This document shows positions 22,625 through 34,289 of a stretch of DNA of 64,000 bases, piece after piece. This stretch comes from Mesotaenium endlicherianum (taxonomy: Eukaryota; Streptophyta; Zygnematophyceae; Zygnematales; Mesotaeniaceae). Numbering within the stretch: position 1 is the first letter of the stretch; each line of letters starts with the position of its first letter. The translations under genes were made by a program, and so were the position numbers. The stretch is taken from NCBI GenBank assembly GCA_009602735.1, contig WELA01003606.1, positions 80,770 to 144,769 of the forward strand. The letters are read 5' to 3'. A model generated the notes under the pieces. It was not told where the DNA came from, searched no databases, and was given only the letters and a program-made list of their open reading frames with translations.

Positions 22625-24700
22625 ATGACGTTCTCTGACAAGCCTATGCCCAGGCCGAGACCAGTAACGATTGGAGTCCATGTGGTGCCAACCTCTGATC
22701 AGAGAGCTATCAAAGAAGCGCATCGGCGACAAGAAGAACATAGTGTTGAAAGGGACGCAGCTGAGGCTGACCAAGATGAAACACTCAGAGAAACCAGAGT
22801 GGTGGAGCTGACCAGGTGTCAAGACCTATTGGCGCGAATTGACAATCGGATGGCGGCTCTACACGACCCTCTGGAAAGAGAGCTGCGAAGGCTGCGAGAA
22901 GACGTAGCCATGAAAGACCACGCAACTGGTGCAGCAAACCCTTTGGTGAGCGCTGCAGCAAGCAAACCACAGGAGGTTCCATTATCTGCGGAACGTGCCA
23001 GCCAAGTATTTGTGAGGATGCCGAAATGGGAGGACAATACCACTTCTGAGTTACGGAACATGGCCCCAGATCAGGTCTACGGAAGCCCATCCCCAGACGC
23101 GGTAACGTCAAGATATGAAGAACGCCAGTGTAACATTGGCGAATGGGCCGAAGAATGCAGTCAGAAGTCAGGAAATTCTGGAGGGTCTGGAAAGACCATT
23201 TGCCTGGAGGTAATTTTTGAAGAACGCAGGAAGGAGACGGTCGAGAGATTGCCCGCTACACCTGTTCTGATGAACCCAGAGCCAGAGGCCAAGGGGCAAC
23301 CACAAGACACAATTGGCAGCACAGCTGAGTCGATCGCCAGGCAAATCATGGAACAATTGCTGGAAGCAGACGTCCCTTGACTCAAGGAAGAGAAAGTGGC
23401 GAAAGCAGCTCTCGCTCTACAGTCAGCCATCATCAACATGGCGAGGCTCAACACAAGAGGGGATGAAGAATGGCCGCCTCTTGGAGCAGAGAAGCCAGAG
23501 GAGGGAGAGGATGCAGAGATGCAAGGCCTTTCAGAGTTAGAGTTGCCATCACTCAACAATGAAGGGGACGCCAGGGAAGAAATTCCACGTTTTCCTACGC
23601 CAGAGTTGGATCTGCTTGACTCACAGGAGCTGAGGACAGACAACCGGGTAGCTGACCACTTGATGGAACCAAGCCCGGCAGACCTTTATGAAGAACTAAG
23701 GTCACCAATATCCAGTACCCCTGCTGCCAGTTTTTCAGTGGTAGAGCCTAAGTCAACAGTACGACCGCCGCAACGGCAGGAGGTGACTGCCTGCACTGCT
23801 AAAGTGGAGACAGCCCAAGGTAAGCCCGAGAGTCGTGCAAACAGACCAAGGAAGGTGGCCCGTGAGGGTAACGCATCTTTTAGAAGGATGCTAAAGCGAT
23901 ATTTCAAGCATAAGGGGAAGGCTCAGAGAGAGGGCGTCCCGCGAGGAACTACAGCCCCACCTTCTTTGCCTTTGCGGTATATTTTGCAGAGAGAGGGAGA
24001 GGACGGCTTGATTCGCAGGGCAATGGCATTGGGCATCAGTATGTCGCCAGGCAATAACACGCCCTTGTTGCAACTATCAAACCTTAGGATGTAGAGGCTG
24101 GAGGCACCCGCTCCCACGACACCTGCAATCCCAGAATGGGAACTGATGGATCTGAGAAACAACATCAGACGCTTAAACGCAGCAGACGATGCTTTCCTCG
24201 CACAACTAGCGGCACCTCAAAGGCCGCAAAAGTTGACGCAGGCATGGACGGTCACACCACCTGCAAGGGAGGAGTATGGCACGACCGTCGCCCGCATGGC
24301 TATTATTGAGCAAGAGTGGGGATGGGTAATCAGCCCTAGGACAGATCCTGCAGGTTGGCCAATGGCAAACCAACCTCGGCCACGTGAAGAAGGAGGAACA
24401 GGGACCAGTTGGACTGCAATCGACGAGGAAATGTTTCTGAGGCAACCCATCCGGAGGCGCCTGACGTACACCTCACCGCAGGAGAGGCGACGTGTCATTG
24501 GGAAAGGTAAAAAGCCTAGGAAACAGGCTGCAGAGCCTTTGGCAACGGAGGAGCAAGCTCAAAGCCCGCTACCCCACCTCCTAAGAATCAGGCAAAAAGC
24601 CCTGAGAGCCAGAATCAGGCAGAAAAGCCTGAGGGCCAGGATGAGGGCGGAAAGCCCCCATCTGCACCCAAGGAATAGCAACTACTGGATGCCTTTGTTG
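22625..24700 (+). pseudogene. Long linker region between methyltransferase and RT, unknown
   Basis: About 2 kb of mostly open sequence in the element's orientation. The translation is charged, with Glu/Arg-rich helical segments (AHRRQEEHSVERDAAEADQD) and later Pro/Arg-rich stretches, but no domain I recognise. Standard Ty3/gypsy elements have little between protease and RT. It could be a tether, a spacer peptide or a decayed extra domain. Confidence 0.5.
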
Positions 24701-24741
24701 GGGAGAAGCAACCTGAAACTGAGACTTTTGCCATTGGGAAA

Positions 24742-25760
24742 ATGGTCTCAGCCCAGCAGAAAGCACAAGTAGAAAGGTTGCTGAAGAAACACCGCAAGGT
24801 GTTTGCTTTTACTAAAGAGGAGATTGGTAGAACCACTCCCGGTGTGTGTGAAATCACACTAACTACTGATAACCCAGTCAGGCTTGGGCCGCATAAGCTC
24901 AGTCAGACAGAGTGGGACTGTGTGGAGAAAACTTGCAAAGAGCTGCATAAGCTTCGCATGATTGAAAAATCTACCTCAGTGCATGGGGCTCCCACAGTAG
25001 TAGTCGCTAAAAAGGACGAGGCCGGCAATTACACTGCCACTCACATGTGTGGAGATTACAGGCGACTGAATCTCTACACGGAGCCAGACAGCTACGTGAT
25101 GCCTACACCGGAGCGGATCTTTGCGATTGCCACCACCGGAAAGGTGTTCAGCATCATCGATCTGCGCCAAGGTTTCAACCAGATCCCTGTGAAAACAGAA
25201 GATCGAGGTAAGACCGCTTTGTGGGCTCAAAGGGAACTTTGGCAATGGACAGTAATGCCATGTGGGCTGAAAAATGCCCCAGCCATATTTCAGAGGACTA
25301 TGGATAAAGTGCTGGAGGGGCTGGATTCTGCTAAACCATACATTGACGATGTGGTAGTATTCAGCAAGTCCACAGAGGAGCACCTCGAGCACTTGGAACA
25401 AGTGTTCCAGCGCCTGGAGAAATTCCAGATGAAGCTGCATCCTGGAAAGTGCAGATTCTTTGAGGCACACGTGCCTTACCTAGGACATGAGATGGGGAAC
25501 AATGCTATGTCCCCTCAGGCTATGAAGACTGAGGCCATTTACAAGATACCTGCACCTGCGAATGTGTCCAAGCTGAAAGCTCTGTTGGGGCTAAGCGGAT
25601 ACTATCGTAAGTTTATGGAGGATTATAGCAGAATTGCTAAACCCCTGACAAAACTCCTGAAAAAGGATGTGCCTTTTGTGTGGACAGAAGCTCAGGAGAA
25701 AGCTATGAACGAGCTTAAGGAGCGGCTGATAACAGCCCAGTCTTGCGAACGCCTGACTAT
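24742..25760 (+). pseudogene. Reverse transcriptase region of copy A2
   Basis: Typical Ty3/gypsy RT motifs are present: MCGDYRRLN, FSIIDLRQGFNQI, MPCGLKNAPAIFQRTMD and the catalytic YIDDVVVFS (about 25338), then LGHEM and LKALLGLSGYYRKFM in the connection. It copies element RNA into DNA in the particle. Fossil. Confidence 0.9.
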
Positions 25761-26150
25761 TCCAAGCCGTTCAATCTGCACACTGACTGGAGTCGTGTGG
25801 GAATTGGCGCAGTACTCACTCAGGCCGCAAGCCCTAGAGAGGAGCATGTCATTGCCTATGCCTCACGCTCTAACAATTGAGCGGAGAGCAACTACTTGTC
25901 CTACGAAGGAGAGCTGCTGGCAGTGCTTTGGGCTGTCACACACTTGAGAGAATATCTGTGGGGAAGACCCTTCACGCTGATCACGGATCACTCACCATTA
26001 CTATGGCTGATGAAGAATGGAGACCTCACTGGTAAGTTGGCTCGCTGGGCTCTTAAGCTGCAAGAGTACCAAATGACGGTGGTGCACAGAGCAGGAGTGC
26101 TCAACAATGACGCCGATGGACTCAGCAGGAACCCAGGCCCATCTTTAGAC
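25760..26150 (+). pseudogene. RNase H region of copy A2
   Basis: Contains SYEGELLAVLWAVTHLREYL and TLITDHSPLLWLM, then LARWALKLQEYQMTV and NNDADGLSR, which are the usual tail of gypsy RNase H. It would remove the RNA template strand. Fossil. Confidence 0.85.
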
Positions 26151-26389
26151 GACAGAACAGGAGCTCAAGAGGGCAAAGACCCGAGCAGCCCAGCAGAGTT
26201 GGTGACCTGCCTAACCAAAATGGCTGGAATGGTAGCATCAGGTGAAGCTGAGCCTCTACTTCTGTTCAGTCCAGAGATCAGAAAAGATCAAGCTACTATG
26301 CACTGGCTGAAGACGGGAATTCACTTGGAAGGACTATCAGTGAAGGAGAAGGACCAGGTAAGCTATCGAGCTAAAAAGTTTTGCTGGAA

Positions 26390-27129
26390 ACGCAACAACC
26401 TCTTTGAAATTGAAGGTACTGGTCAGGAGAAGTTAGTGCCAGACCCCATCAGGAGACCAGCTCTTGTGCAGGAAATGCACGAGAACACTGGACACTATGG
26501 TGTCAAGAAGACGTATAGTCTTTTAGAACTGTCTTACTGGTGGAGGGGCGTGAAGCGGCAGTGTGAAGCCGCTGATGCCGCTAAAGCCGCTGATCAAGAC
26601 TTGCCAAAGATGCGATCGCGTCAAGGCTGGTTTTGCTCAGCAACATCCACACTTGCAACCTTTGCCGATTGTGGGCCTAGGCTACCGCTGGAGCTGCGAT
26701 CTCGCAGGTGAGCTACCGCTGTCTAAGCGAGGTAACAAGTATATCATGGTCATGATTGAGCATTTCTCTAAGTGGATAGAGGTCGTGCCTCTGACTGCTA
26801 AGGAGAGTCTAGGGACCGCAGAAGCGCTCCTCAATGGTGTGATTGTGCGTCATGGAGCTCCAACTGAAGTGCTGACAGACCAAGGGTCTGAGTTCCAAGG
26901 GTCCTTTCAGAAACTCTTGGATAGATGCTTCATCGATCATCGCACTACGTCTAGAGATCATCCGCAAGCACATGTTCTGGCAGAAAGGATGGTGCAAACC
27001 GTTAAGTCTGCTTTGCGCAAGTTTTGCCTTGAGCATGACAAGCGTGACTGGAATCTGGCCCTGCCATGGCTGGTTATGGGTTACAGATTTAGCAAGCAGG
27101 CTGCCTTGGCGAATTACTCGCCATATTAG
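26390..27129 (+). pseudogene. Integrase HHCC and DDE core of copy A2
   Basis: A His/His/Cys/Cys zinc segment (HENTGHYGVKKTYS) is followed by the DDE core, with Asp in CDLAGEL, Asp in LTDQGSEF and Glu in LAERMVQ. It nearly matches copy A1 at 17-691. A DDE integrase is the notable point, because elements with split direct repeats normally use a tyrosine recombinase. Fossil. Confidence 0.88.
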
Positions 27130-27153
27130 ATACTGTTTGGCAGAAGTCCAGTA

Positions 27154-27755
27154 GTGCCCAGCAGCACCAAGCTCGATATTGAACAGGTGAAAGACCTGGA
27201 CAGCCCTGAGGAACTGCTAAAGGTGATGGTACGCCGTAAGGCGTTATTTGAGCGCATGATGCCGGCTGCATTGGACAATCTGAAAATCGCACAGAAAAGA
27301 GATACGCAGCGTTACGCCAGAAGGCAGACGGAAGTTACCGCCTGCAGATGACGCAGATTCAAGAAGGAGACTTTGTCTACCGCAAGCGCCAGACCAAGAT
27401 CACCATAGACACCAGTTCAGGTGCAGTGATCTTACGTGTGAAACATGCGTTTGACAATGGTGTGTTAGAACTGGAAGGTTCTGATGGTAAAACCATGAGA
27501 GACCACGTGCAGAATTGCTCGCTATGCCATTTGCCGAATATTGATCCTACGATTAGGGTTCTGGCCGAGGAATTGGTGCCCGCCACGGCTTGTGCCAGCT
27601 GCAAAGTGCTGGATGATCAGGAAGCAATGGCAACTTGCGATAAGTCTGGTGCTCGTTGGCACACTTTCTGCATTGGCGAAGAAGAGATTATCGCAGGACA
27701 ATGGGAATGTCATGATTGCAATCCTAAACCCCCTAGCCACGGGGCTCAAAAATAA
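27154..27755 (+). pseudogene. Integrase C-terminal region and PHD-type finger of copy A2
   Basis: GDFVYRKRQTK marks the integrase C-terminal barrel. From about 27589 the Cys/His cluster CASCKVL, TCDK, WHTFC, WECHDC has PHD-type spacing, with Trp two residues before the last Cys pair. The same arrangement occurs in copy A1, so the domain is part of the family. By analogy with chromodomain integrases it may steer integration through histone tails; that is inference. Fossil. Confidence 0.75.
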
Positions 27756-27790
27756 TAGCTTTCAGCAGAAAAGGCAGGGACGCCTCAGCT

Positions 27791-27802
27791 GAAAGGGAGG
27801 GG
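27791..27802 (+). promoter_or_regulatory. Polypurine tract, copy A2
   Basis: GAAAGGGAGGGG lies directly before the TGTAAGAGG start of X, identical to the run at 1354-1365. Confidence 0.75.
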
Positions 27803-28104
27803 TGTAAGAGGAATTAAGGCAAGGCAAGTATTTTTGAACTTCCTGCTAAGACTTAAGATAAGCAGATGGTGAGGGCTGAGTAAAGTAAACAAAGCCCTGA
27901 GAGTTGGTCATAGTTGCATGGTGCAAGTTCAGGAGCCCAGGGATGGGTTAACCCTGGTAAGGCTTGTCACCGCCACACGTGCAAAGGTCGATCGACCATG
28001 TTTGCCCGCACGTGAGGAGGGCCACCGACACATCAACCAGGTCGAAGGCACACGTGCTGAAAGGCCACGCACGTGCCGAGGGATTGACACTGTTAGGCAC
28101 GACA
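27803..28104 (+). repeat. Family A block X at the 3' end of copy A2
   Basis: Starts TGTAAGAGG and ends GGCACGACA. No Y block follows, so this copy has the plan Y-interior-X. Confidence 0.85.
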
Positions 28105-28222
28105 CGCATCCTCGTGCCGGGCAAAAACATTCAAAGTTTACCATTACACTGATATAAATTAGGTACAATTGTACGCATTGCAGAGGTCGGCAAAGGTCTT
28201 ACATAGACTTGTTTGATAACAT
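28105..28222. other. Spacer between head-to-head family A units
   Basis: 118 bp with no match that I see. It lies between copy A2 and the reverse Y-X unit, next to one of the proposed inversion breakpoints. Confidence 0.5.
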
Positions 28223-29351
28223 TGTCGTGCCTAGCAGTGTCGGTCCCTCGGCACGTGCGTAGCCTTCCACCACGTGTGCCTTCGACCTGGTCGATGTGTC
28301 GGTGGCCCTCCTCACGTGTGGGCAAACATGGTCAATTGACCTTTGCACGTGTGTCGGAGACAAGCCTTACCAAGGTTGACCCATCCCTGGGCTCCTGAAC
28401 TTGCACCATGCAACCATGACCAACACTCAGAGCAACGTTCTCCTTCACCCAGCTCTCACCATCTGCTTATCCTAAGACTTAGCAGAAAATTTTAGAAATA
28501 CTTGCCTTGCCTTAATTCCTCTTACAAGGACGGAAGTCTCTTACTTCTACATAGGCTTTATGCCTTAAGGTTCTTGGGTTCACAAGCGAGCAAATTGTAG
28601 TTTGCAGAATTCACACTCTAAGCAGCTTGACATACAACGTCGGATTTAGAGAAAATTGCCCTTCAGGCTTTCGCTTAACTTTCACAAAGTCACAGCCTAC
28701 AAAACTCTGAAACTACACGTCTATGCTGGCCTGGATCAAGCTCTTCACTTAACACCGCGCCTTAACAGCTCTTTACTGCGAGGCTAGGCTCACTCAGTTC
28801 TTCACTGAGAGCTTTATCTGCCAATACTACTCTCTCTCTTCGAGATGCGAATACGACTTCTGAACTTCAAAACCAACACACAACTCACCATTTTGAGGCT
28901 GCTTCACCCACACTTGTGGCGTTCGGCCGAATCTGTGTTAATCTCCTAGCAGATTCTATTCTGCAGTTCTCCTACTTTCAACAGTGAGATTCCCTCTTGG
29001 GAACTCCTACAATCCTAACTTATCTATGATACACTGAGAAGAATCTTCAGCGTTGGCAGAAGCGTGGGGCCTCGGCTCTCCAATGACCTTGGCAACTCCT
29101 TCTTCTTCTCGCGCCCTTCTTCTTTTTCCTTCTTCTCCTTCTGCTCCTACTGCTTCTTGGCAAAAGTGCGTGGGAGTGAGTGACATGTCTCAGGCAAGAT
29201 TCGTGCCTTCCGCAGGCACCACACAGCGTCATCTTTCGAGAATGCCGTGCTTAGTCACAAAGCTTAGCTGCATGTCGCTTCTGCCTAGCCATCCTCAACC
29301 CAAACTCGTAGTCACTCGGCATGGATGCACACCTCGTGATTGTCGCGCGTG

Positions 29352-29854
29352 TGTAGTGAAACAGATAGATAAAGTACTTAGTAAAACAGAATACTTTATC
29401 TATTCAAGACAAGGATCTTTGAACACAAGTGGTAGCTTCTTGAAAGAGAGATGGCTTCTTGAAAGTTAATATATTTCTGGATTTTGGGAAGTACAAGAGT
29501 GATTCTCGAATGTCTTTCTATGTTCTAGCTCTTGTTTATATACTTGCTACATAAGTAATTTCTAGGAAGGTGTATGTTGATGTGTTGGCACCCAACACAT
29601 CCCAAAACTTGCCACCTCTTTCTAGAATAATGTACACATGTCCTTTTGACCTAAAAATGGCACATTTGACTTTTGCCACATGGAGTTCTTCTAGGTCTTT
29701 CCTCTAACTTCGAAAATGCCTTGGAAGGTTCAAAGGACATGAACCAAGTTACTAGAGTACCTATTCACACTTGACTCCACACAATACTACTCCAAATATA
29801 TTTGAAAACATTAAAATATATGCAAACTAATATATAATAACTCAAATCACTACA
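29352..29854 (-). repeat. B1 3' LTR
   Basis: 503 bp, bounded by the reverse complement of CTACA and TGTAG. Next to it lies the C-rich complement of the polypurine tract (CCCCCCCGATAG). It matches the other B-family LTRs at 35529, 48638, 51689, 55799 and 61975. Confidence 0.92.
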
Positions 29855-30620
29855 TCACCCCCCCGATAGAAAAAGCGACGTCTCGGCGCGTCAAGTCAGG
29901 TCTTACACATGTGGAGCAAACTAGTCAACAGTTTCAAGTCAGATGCCACACATGTGAAGAGGACTAGTCAAAGGCGCCAAGTCAGGTGCTACACATGTAA
30001 GGTAGACTAGGCAAGGTCGTAGGTGGTGTGACCTTATTGGCTAGCCTACTCCTTAATGATAAAGAAAATTGTACAAGTTGGCCCAGAATCTGCCACGAAC
30101 TCAAAAATTCATAGCGGCCACAGAACTGCTCCAAATCTGAAAATTCGAGTGCCAGACGGACCGCGTCGGAGAACTCTACCGGGTCACCAAATTTGAGAGC
30201 ATTCTCATTTCTGGAGTGTCGTTGAGAGCTGAGAGAGTAGGCACTCCTCCAAATCTGTGCAGAAACTTCTGAAAATCATAAGTCCTTCTATACTTCTCCA
30301 AATTCTGCAAACTAAGTCTCAAACTGGGCGCTGTAAGATGTTCTACCAGAGTCTTGAGTTTCAGAGCATTCCAAGTTCAGGGGAGGGCACAATGTCAGAA
30401 GGCATATTCTGCCCTAACAATGCCAGCAGCCTGACCCCCTTCTACTTAGAGCATCATATCTCTCTCACCAGTGCTCCAAATTGAGCAAACTTGGACTCTA
30501 AATGACCGGCTACTCATGGACTACAGCCAGGTAAATTTTCAGAATTTATTATGCAGAGACCTATTACCAGTAGCAGTTTTAGTTTTCTGTCCAGAAACTG
30601 CGAGAAGAGAAGAGTGTCTA
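29855..30620 (-). other. B1 3' untranslated region
   Basis: About 770 bp between the chromodomain frame and the 3' LTR, with no frame I would defend. It is conserved in B3 (61206-61974), so it is part of the family and may hold packaging or polyadenylation signals. Confidence 0.6.
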
Positions 30621-30623
30621 ATG

Positions 30624-31286
30624 TCAATTTTTCCTCTTTCTTGTTCTTGCAGGCTGCCTCCAAGGGGTCTTCTGCTGCTTCTTGATGGTGGCAGGCTGCC
30701 TCCCTGAAGTCTTTGGGCTTCTAGTAGAGAGACTTGGGGCTGGTCCAAGATGGGGGCTGGCGGCATGGAAGCGCTTCAACTTTCTCTGAACTTTGTCAAG
30801 GTAGTGCGCCGCCACCCAACTATTCTTCGAATCTGGATATCCTTTCCTCTTCATCAAGTATTGCTGTTGTCTCCTGAAATTTCTCATAGCCACTATGTCT
30901 TCCACTTCGTACTCCAAATGATCATCCACTATTGTTGGGGCTAGTGGGGTTGTCACACGTCCTGGGAACTTGTTGTCGGGTTGCACATACGGCTTGAATA
31001 GGGAAGCGTGGAATACGGGGTCGATGTGCATAGTCTGGGGAAGTTCTAGCTTGAAAGCAACGGGGTTGACTTGCTGGATAATCTTGAAGGGTCCCAAATA
31101 CTTGGGAGAGAACTTGCTGCCGGCAGGCCTGTTGTTCAGGGAAATGTTCTTGGATGATAGTAACACGTTGTCACCCACTCTGTACGTAATTTCTCTTCTG
31201 GATCTATTCGCCACTCTTGCTTGAGCATCTTGCGCGTGTTGTAGAGCTTTCTTCGCTGCTGTAAGGGCTGCTTCTAATGTCTCCAT
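30624..31286 (-). CDS. B1 integrase C-terminal region and chromodomain
   Basis: The frame holds an integrase C-terminal barrel (YRVGDNVLLSSKN, LGPFKIIQQVNPVAFKLELP, HIDPVFHASLFKPY) and then a chromodomain (YEVEDIVAMRNFRRQQQYL, KGYPDSKNSW). Chromodomains in chromoviruses bind methylated histone H3 and steer integration to heterochromatin. The tail is Pro/Arg/Lys-rich. It is the end of pol. Confidence 0.85.
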   Translation of the reverse strand: METLEAALTAAKKALQHAQDAQARVANRSRREITYRVGDNVLLSSKNISLNNRPAGSKFSPKYLGPFKIIQQVNPVAFKLELPQTMHIDPVFHASLFKPYVQPDNKFPGRVTTPLAPTIVDDHLEYEVEDIVAMRNFRRQQQYLMKRKGYPDSKNSWVAAHYLDKVQRKLKRFHAASPHLGPAPSLSTRSPKTSGRQPATIKKQQKTPWRQPARTRKRKN

Positions 31287-31379
31287 AAAATTGGTGGCTG
31301 CAGGTACTTCATCAAGGCCAGCCGTGAAGCTCAGTGGCGTGGTCGGATGGAATCCATAGTTGAGGAAGAATGGGGACTC

Positions 31380-34289
31380 TTAGGTAGAGGCTTGCGTTGT
31401 GTTGTTGTAGGCAAACTCCAAGGGGGTCAAGTACATGTCCCAATCTTGCTCCAGAGTAGACACGTAGGCCTTTAGAGAGGTCTTTAGAGTACAATTCATA
31501 CGCTCGGTTTGCCCATCTGATTGCGGGTGGTAGGCAGTGGACATATCCAGCGATGTACCCAAGTTCTTGAAGAGATTTTTCCAGAAATGGCTTGTGAATC
31601 TTGGGTCTCTATCTGACACAATTCTTGATGGTAGTCCATGGAGTCGGAAGATGTTGTCAAAGATGAGTCTTGCAAGTTGTGGTGCTGTAGCCTTAGTCGT
31701 CGTGGGAATAAAATGAGCCATCTTGGTAAGTCTGTCCACCGCCGTGAGTATTGCATTATGGCCTCGAGGTGTCACGGGCAAGTCCACGATAAGGTCCATT
31801 GAGATGTCCGTCCATTGTCTTTCGGGGATTGGTAGTGGTTGGAGGAGTCCTCCCGCCTTTTGCGATGATGGCTTGATTCTTTGGCATGTGTCACAGCTCC
31901 TGCAGTACTCCTTGACTTGCTTAGACATGCCTGGCCAACAATAAGTCCTAGCTAGAACGCCCGTGGTCCTTAGGATTCCAAAGTGTCCTCCAAGAGGGTT
32001 GTCGTGTGCTTCTCGTAGAAGCAAGAGCCGGAGGTCTAAGTCATTAGGAACACATCTCTGGCCCGTATCTTGCCTCACCCAATAATTGCCTTCTTGCTTC
32101 TTGCATGGGTCCAAGGCTGCTTCTCCGTTCTTGTAGTAAGGGTCTCTTTCATAGGCGGCTGAAAATCGAGCTTCCAGATCTGTCTTCAGGGATACCATCA
32201 CTGCATTTAATTGCAGTCTTGAGAGGGGGTCAGCCGGGTTTGTCTTGCCGGGCTGGTACTGAATCGTGATGTTGTATTGTTGCAAGTATCCGCTCCATCT
32301 TGCTTGTCTCCTTGAGAGATACGGCTGCGTTTGGAGGTGCTTTAACGCCTCGTGGTCCGTGGTGACCAGTACTTTGCGTCCTTCAACGTAGCAGCGCCAA
32401 ACCTTCAAGGCATGTACAATCGCCAATGCCTCTCGCTCCGTGGTTGTATAATTTTGCTCGGCTGGATTTAGCTTCCTTGACTCGTAGGCGATGGGCTGCA
32501 GTCCCTTGCCTTGGTCTTGAAGCAGGATTGCTCCTATTGCATAGGAAGATGCATCGGTGATGACGTGGAAGGGCCAATCTGGGTTTGGACTTGGGAGTGT
32601 GAGCACCGGGGATGTGGTCAATCTTCGCTTTAACTCTTGAAATGCCTCTTCCTCTTTCTCGGTCCATGTATATAGCCTGTCCTTCTTGAGTAGATCTGTC
32701 AGGGGGGCTGCTATGTGCGAGAAGCCTTGGATGAATTTTCTGTACCAATTGGCAAATCCCAAGAATGACTGGAGTTCTTTCTTGGTCGTGGGGGTTGGCC
32801 ATTCCTCCACCACCGTGGTCTTCTTGGGGTCTATCTTGATGCCATCAGCAGTCACGTGGAGACCTAGGAACTCCACTTCTTGTTTGGCAAACTCGCATTT
32901 TGACTCCTTCGCAAACAGCTTGTTTTGCTTCAATACTTCAAGGACTTCTTTCAAGTGTCTCGCATGCTCTTCAAGGGTCTTGCTGTAGATAAGGATGTCA
33001 TCGATGAATACCACCACAAATCTGTCCAACATGGGCTGAAATATGGTGTTCATCATAGTCATGAAAGTTGCTGGCGCGTTGGTGAGTCCAAATGGCAGGA
33101 CCATGAACTCAAAATGTCCATATCTTGTCCTGAATGCCGTCTTCTCTATGTCCGGTTCTGCGATGCGAATCTGGTGGTAGCCGCTCCGTAAGTCAATCTT
33201 CGTGAAGTACTTGGCTCCAACCAGCCGGTCCATGAGCTCATCCATGCGCGGCAGCGGGTATCGATTCTTGATGGTGATCTTGTTGAGGGCGCGATAGTCC
33301 ACACACATCCTCAAGGTACCATCTTTCTTCTTGACAAATAGCACCGGGGCTCCAAATGGCGACTTGCTAGGTCGAATGAAGCCATGCTCCAGTAGCTCCT
33401 TGATTTGCTTCTTGACTTCGTCTAGCTCCGTGTATGACATTTTGAACGTAGGCCGAGAGATGGGCTTGCTTCCGGGCTCCAACTCTATCTTGTGGTCTAC
33501 GAATCTTTTGGGGGGTAGGCCCTTGGGCAATTCCGGGGAGAACACTTCTTTGTAGTCCTCTAAGACTTCTTGTATCTCCTTGGGAACGGGGCTGCCTTCT
33601 TGACTCTCGATGTCTTTCTTGATGTCTTTTGGCGTGATCAAGGCCAAAAGAAGCTCGTGTCCCTTCCTCACAAGTCTCTTGAGTTGGAGGGCGGACAATA
33701 GTATCTCGTGTGCCGGCTTCTGGATGTCTTGGGTCTGGATATTCTGGATTGCGCGCAAAATACAGATTCTTGAAGTGATGTCATTCTTGATCTTGATAGT
33801 ACCGGTCCTCCAATCAACTTGGGGGTTGTGCTTGGTCAACCAAGGCGTCCCTAGGATGACGTCGTACTTGCCCAATTGCATGGGGGAGAACACTACTCTA
33901 TCCTTGAAGGACTTGATAGAGAGTGCCAAGGGGTACGTCTTCTTGGAAGGGGTAGTATAGGAGAATCCATCGGGCATCATAATCTCCTCGTCGTGGTCAA
34001 GAGTTCGCATAGTAATACCGTGCTTGGTGGCAAAATCTGCAGCAATGAAGTTGCCTTGAGCTCCGCTATCCACCAAGATGTGGACCTTCTCTCCTCCAAG
34101 GTAACCTCTCAAACTCATTGGGGCTGGAACGTCGTCTTCAACGGGGGTCTCCACCTCACTTGGCGTGTTGCCTTCTCGTGAAGTGGGTCTTGGGGTGGTA
34201 GGCTCCTGGCCTACCGGCGCTGTCCGTTTTTTGACAACTTTTTGGGGCATGAAAGTGCACGATGGCCCTTTTCCTTGCAATAAAAGCAT
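31380..34289 (-). CDS. B1 pol: protease, reverse transcriptase, RNase H, integrase core
   Basis: 969 codons. Protease [12 protein letters not shown] is near residue 70. RT motifs are [49 protein letters not shown] and [10 protein letters not shown]. RNase H has [14 protein letters not shown] and [10 protein letters not shown]. Integrase has the HHCC group ([19 protein letters not shown]) and the DDE core ([17 protein letters not shown]). The frame overlaps the end of gag, so pol is probably expressed by frameshifting, as in many gypsy elements. B3 has the same arrangement. Confidence 0.92.
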   Translation of the reverse strand: MLLLQGKGPSCTFMPQKVVKKRTAPVGQEPTTPRPTSREGNTPSEVETPVEDDVPAPMSLRGYLGGEKVHILVDSGAQGNFIAADFATKHGITMRTLDHDEEIMMPDGFSYTTPSKKTYPLALSIKSFKDRVVFSPMQLGKYDVILGTPWLTKHNPQVDWRTGTIKIKNDITSRICILRAIQNIQTQDIQKPAHEILLSALQLKRLVRKGHELLLALITPKDIKKDIESQEGSPVPKEIQEVLEDYKEVFSPELPKGLPPKRFVDHKIELEPGSKPISRPTFKMSYTELDEVKKQIKELLEHGFIRPSKSPFGAPVLFVKKKDGTLRMCVDYRALNKITIKNRYPLPRMDELMDRLVGAKYFTKIDLRSGYHQIRIAEPDIEKTAFRTRYGHFEFMVLPFGLTNAPATFMTMMNTIFQPMLDRFVVVFIDDILIYSKTLEEHARHLKEVLEVLKQNKLFAKESKCEFAKQEVEFLGLHVTADGIKIDPKKTTVVEEWPTPTTKKELQSFLGFANWYRKFIQGFSHIAAPLTDLLKKDRLYTWTEKEEEAFQELKRRLTTSPVLTLPSPNPDWPFHVITDASSYAIGAILLQDQGKGLQPIAYESRKLNPAEQNYTTTEREALAIVHALKVWRCYVEGRKVLVTTDHEALKHLQTQPYLSRRQARWSGYLQQYNITIQYQPGKTNPADPLSRLQLNAVMVSLKTDLEARFSAAYERDPYYKNGEAALDPCKKQEGNYWVRQDTGQRCVPNDLDLRLLLLREAHDNPLGGHFGILRTTGVLARTYCWPGMSKQVKEYCRSCDTCQRIKPSSQKAGGLLQPLPIPERQWTDISMDLIVDLPVTPRGHNAILTAVDRLTKMAHFIPTTTKATAPQLARLIFDNIFRLHGLPSRIVSDRDPRFTSHFWKNLFKNLGTSLDMSTAYHPQSDGQTERMNCTLKTSLKAYVSTLEQDWDMYLTPLEFAYNNTTQAST

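Larger units (their letters stand above)
17494..28104 (+). mobile_element. Family A Ty3/gypsy element with DNA methyltransferase and PHD finger (copy A2)
   Basis: The order is Y (17494-18739), gag-like region, aspartic protease, cytosine-5 methyltransferase, about 2 kb of linker, reverse transcriptase, RNase H, integrase, PHD-type finger, polypurine tract and X (27803-28104). The unit starts TGTCG and ends CGACA. Flanks GGCA (left) and CGCA (right) could be a 4-bp target duplication with one change. The copy is broken, with roughly ten interruptions of reading. The PR-RT-RH-IN order places it in Ty3/gypsy. It differs from ordinary family members in the methyltransferase, in the PHD finger and in having no direct repeats at its two ends. 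Confidence 0.85.
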
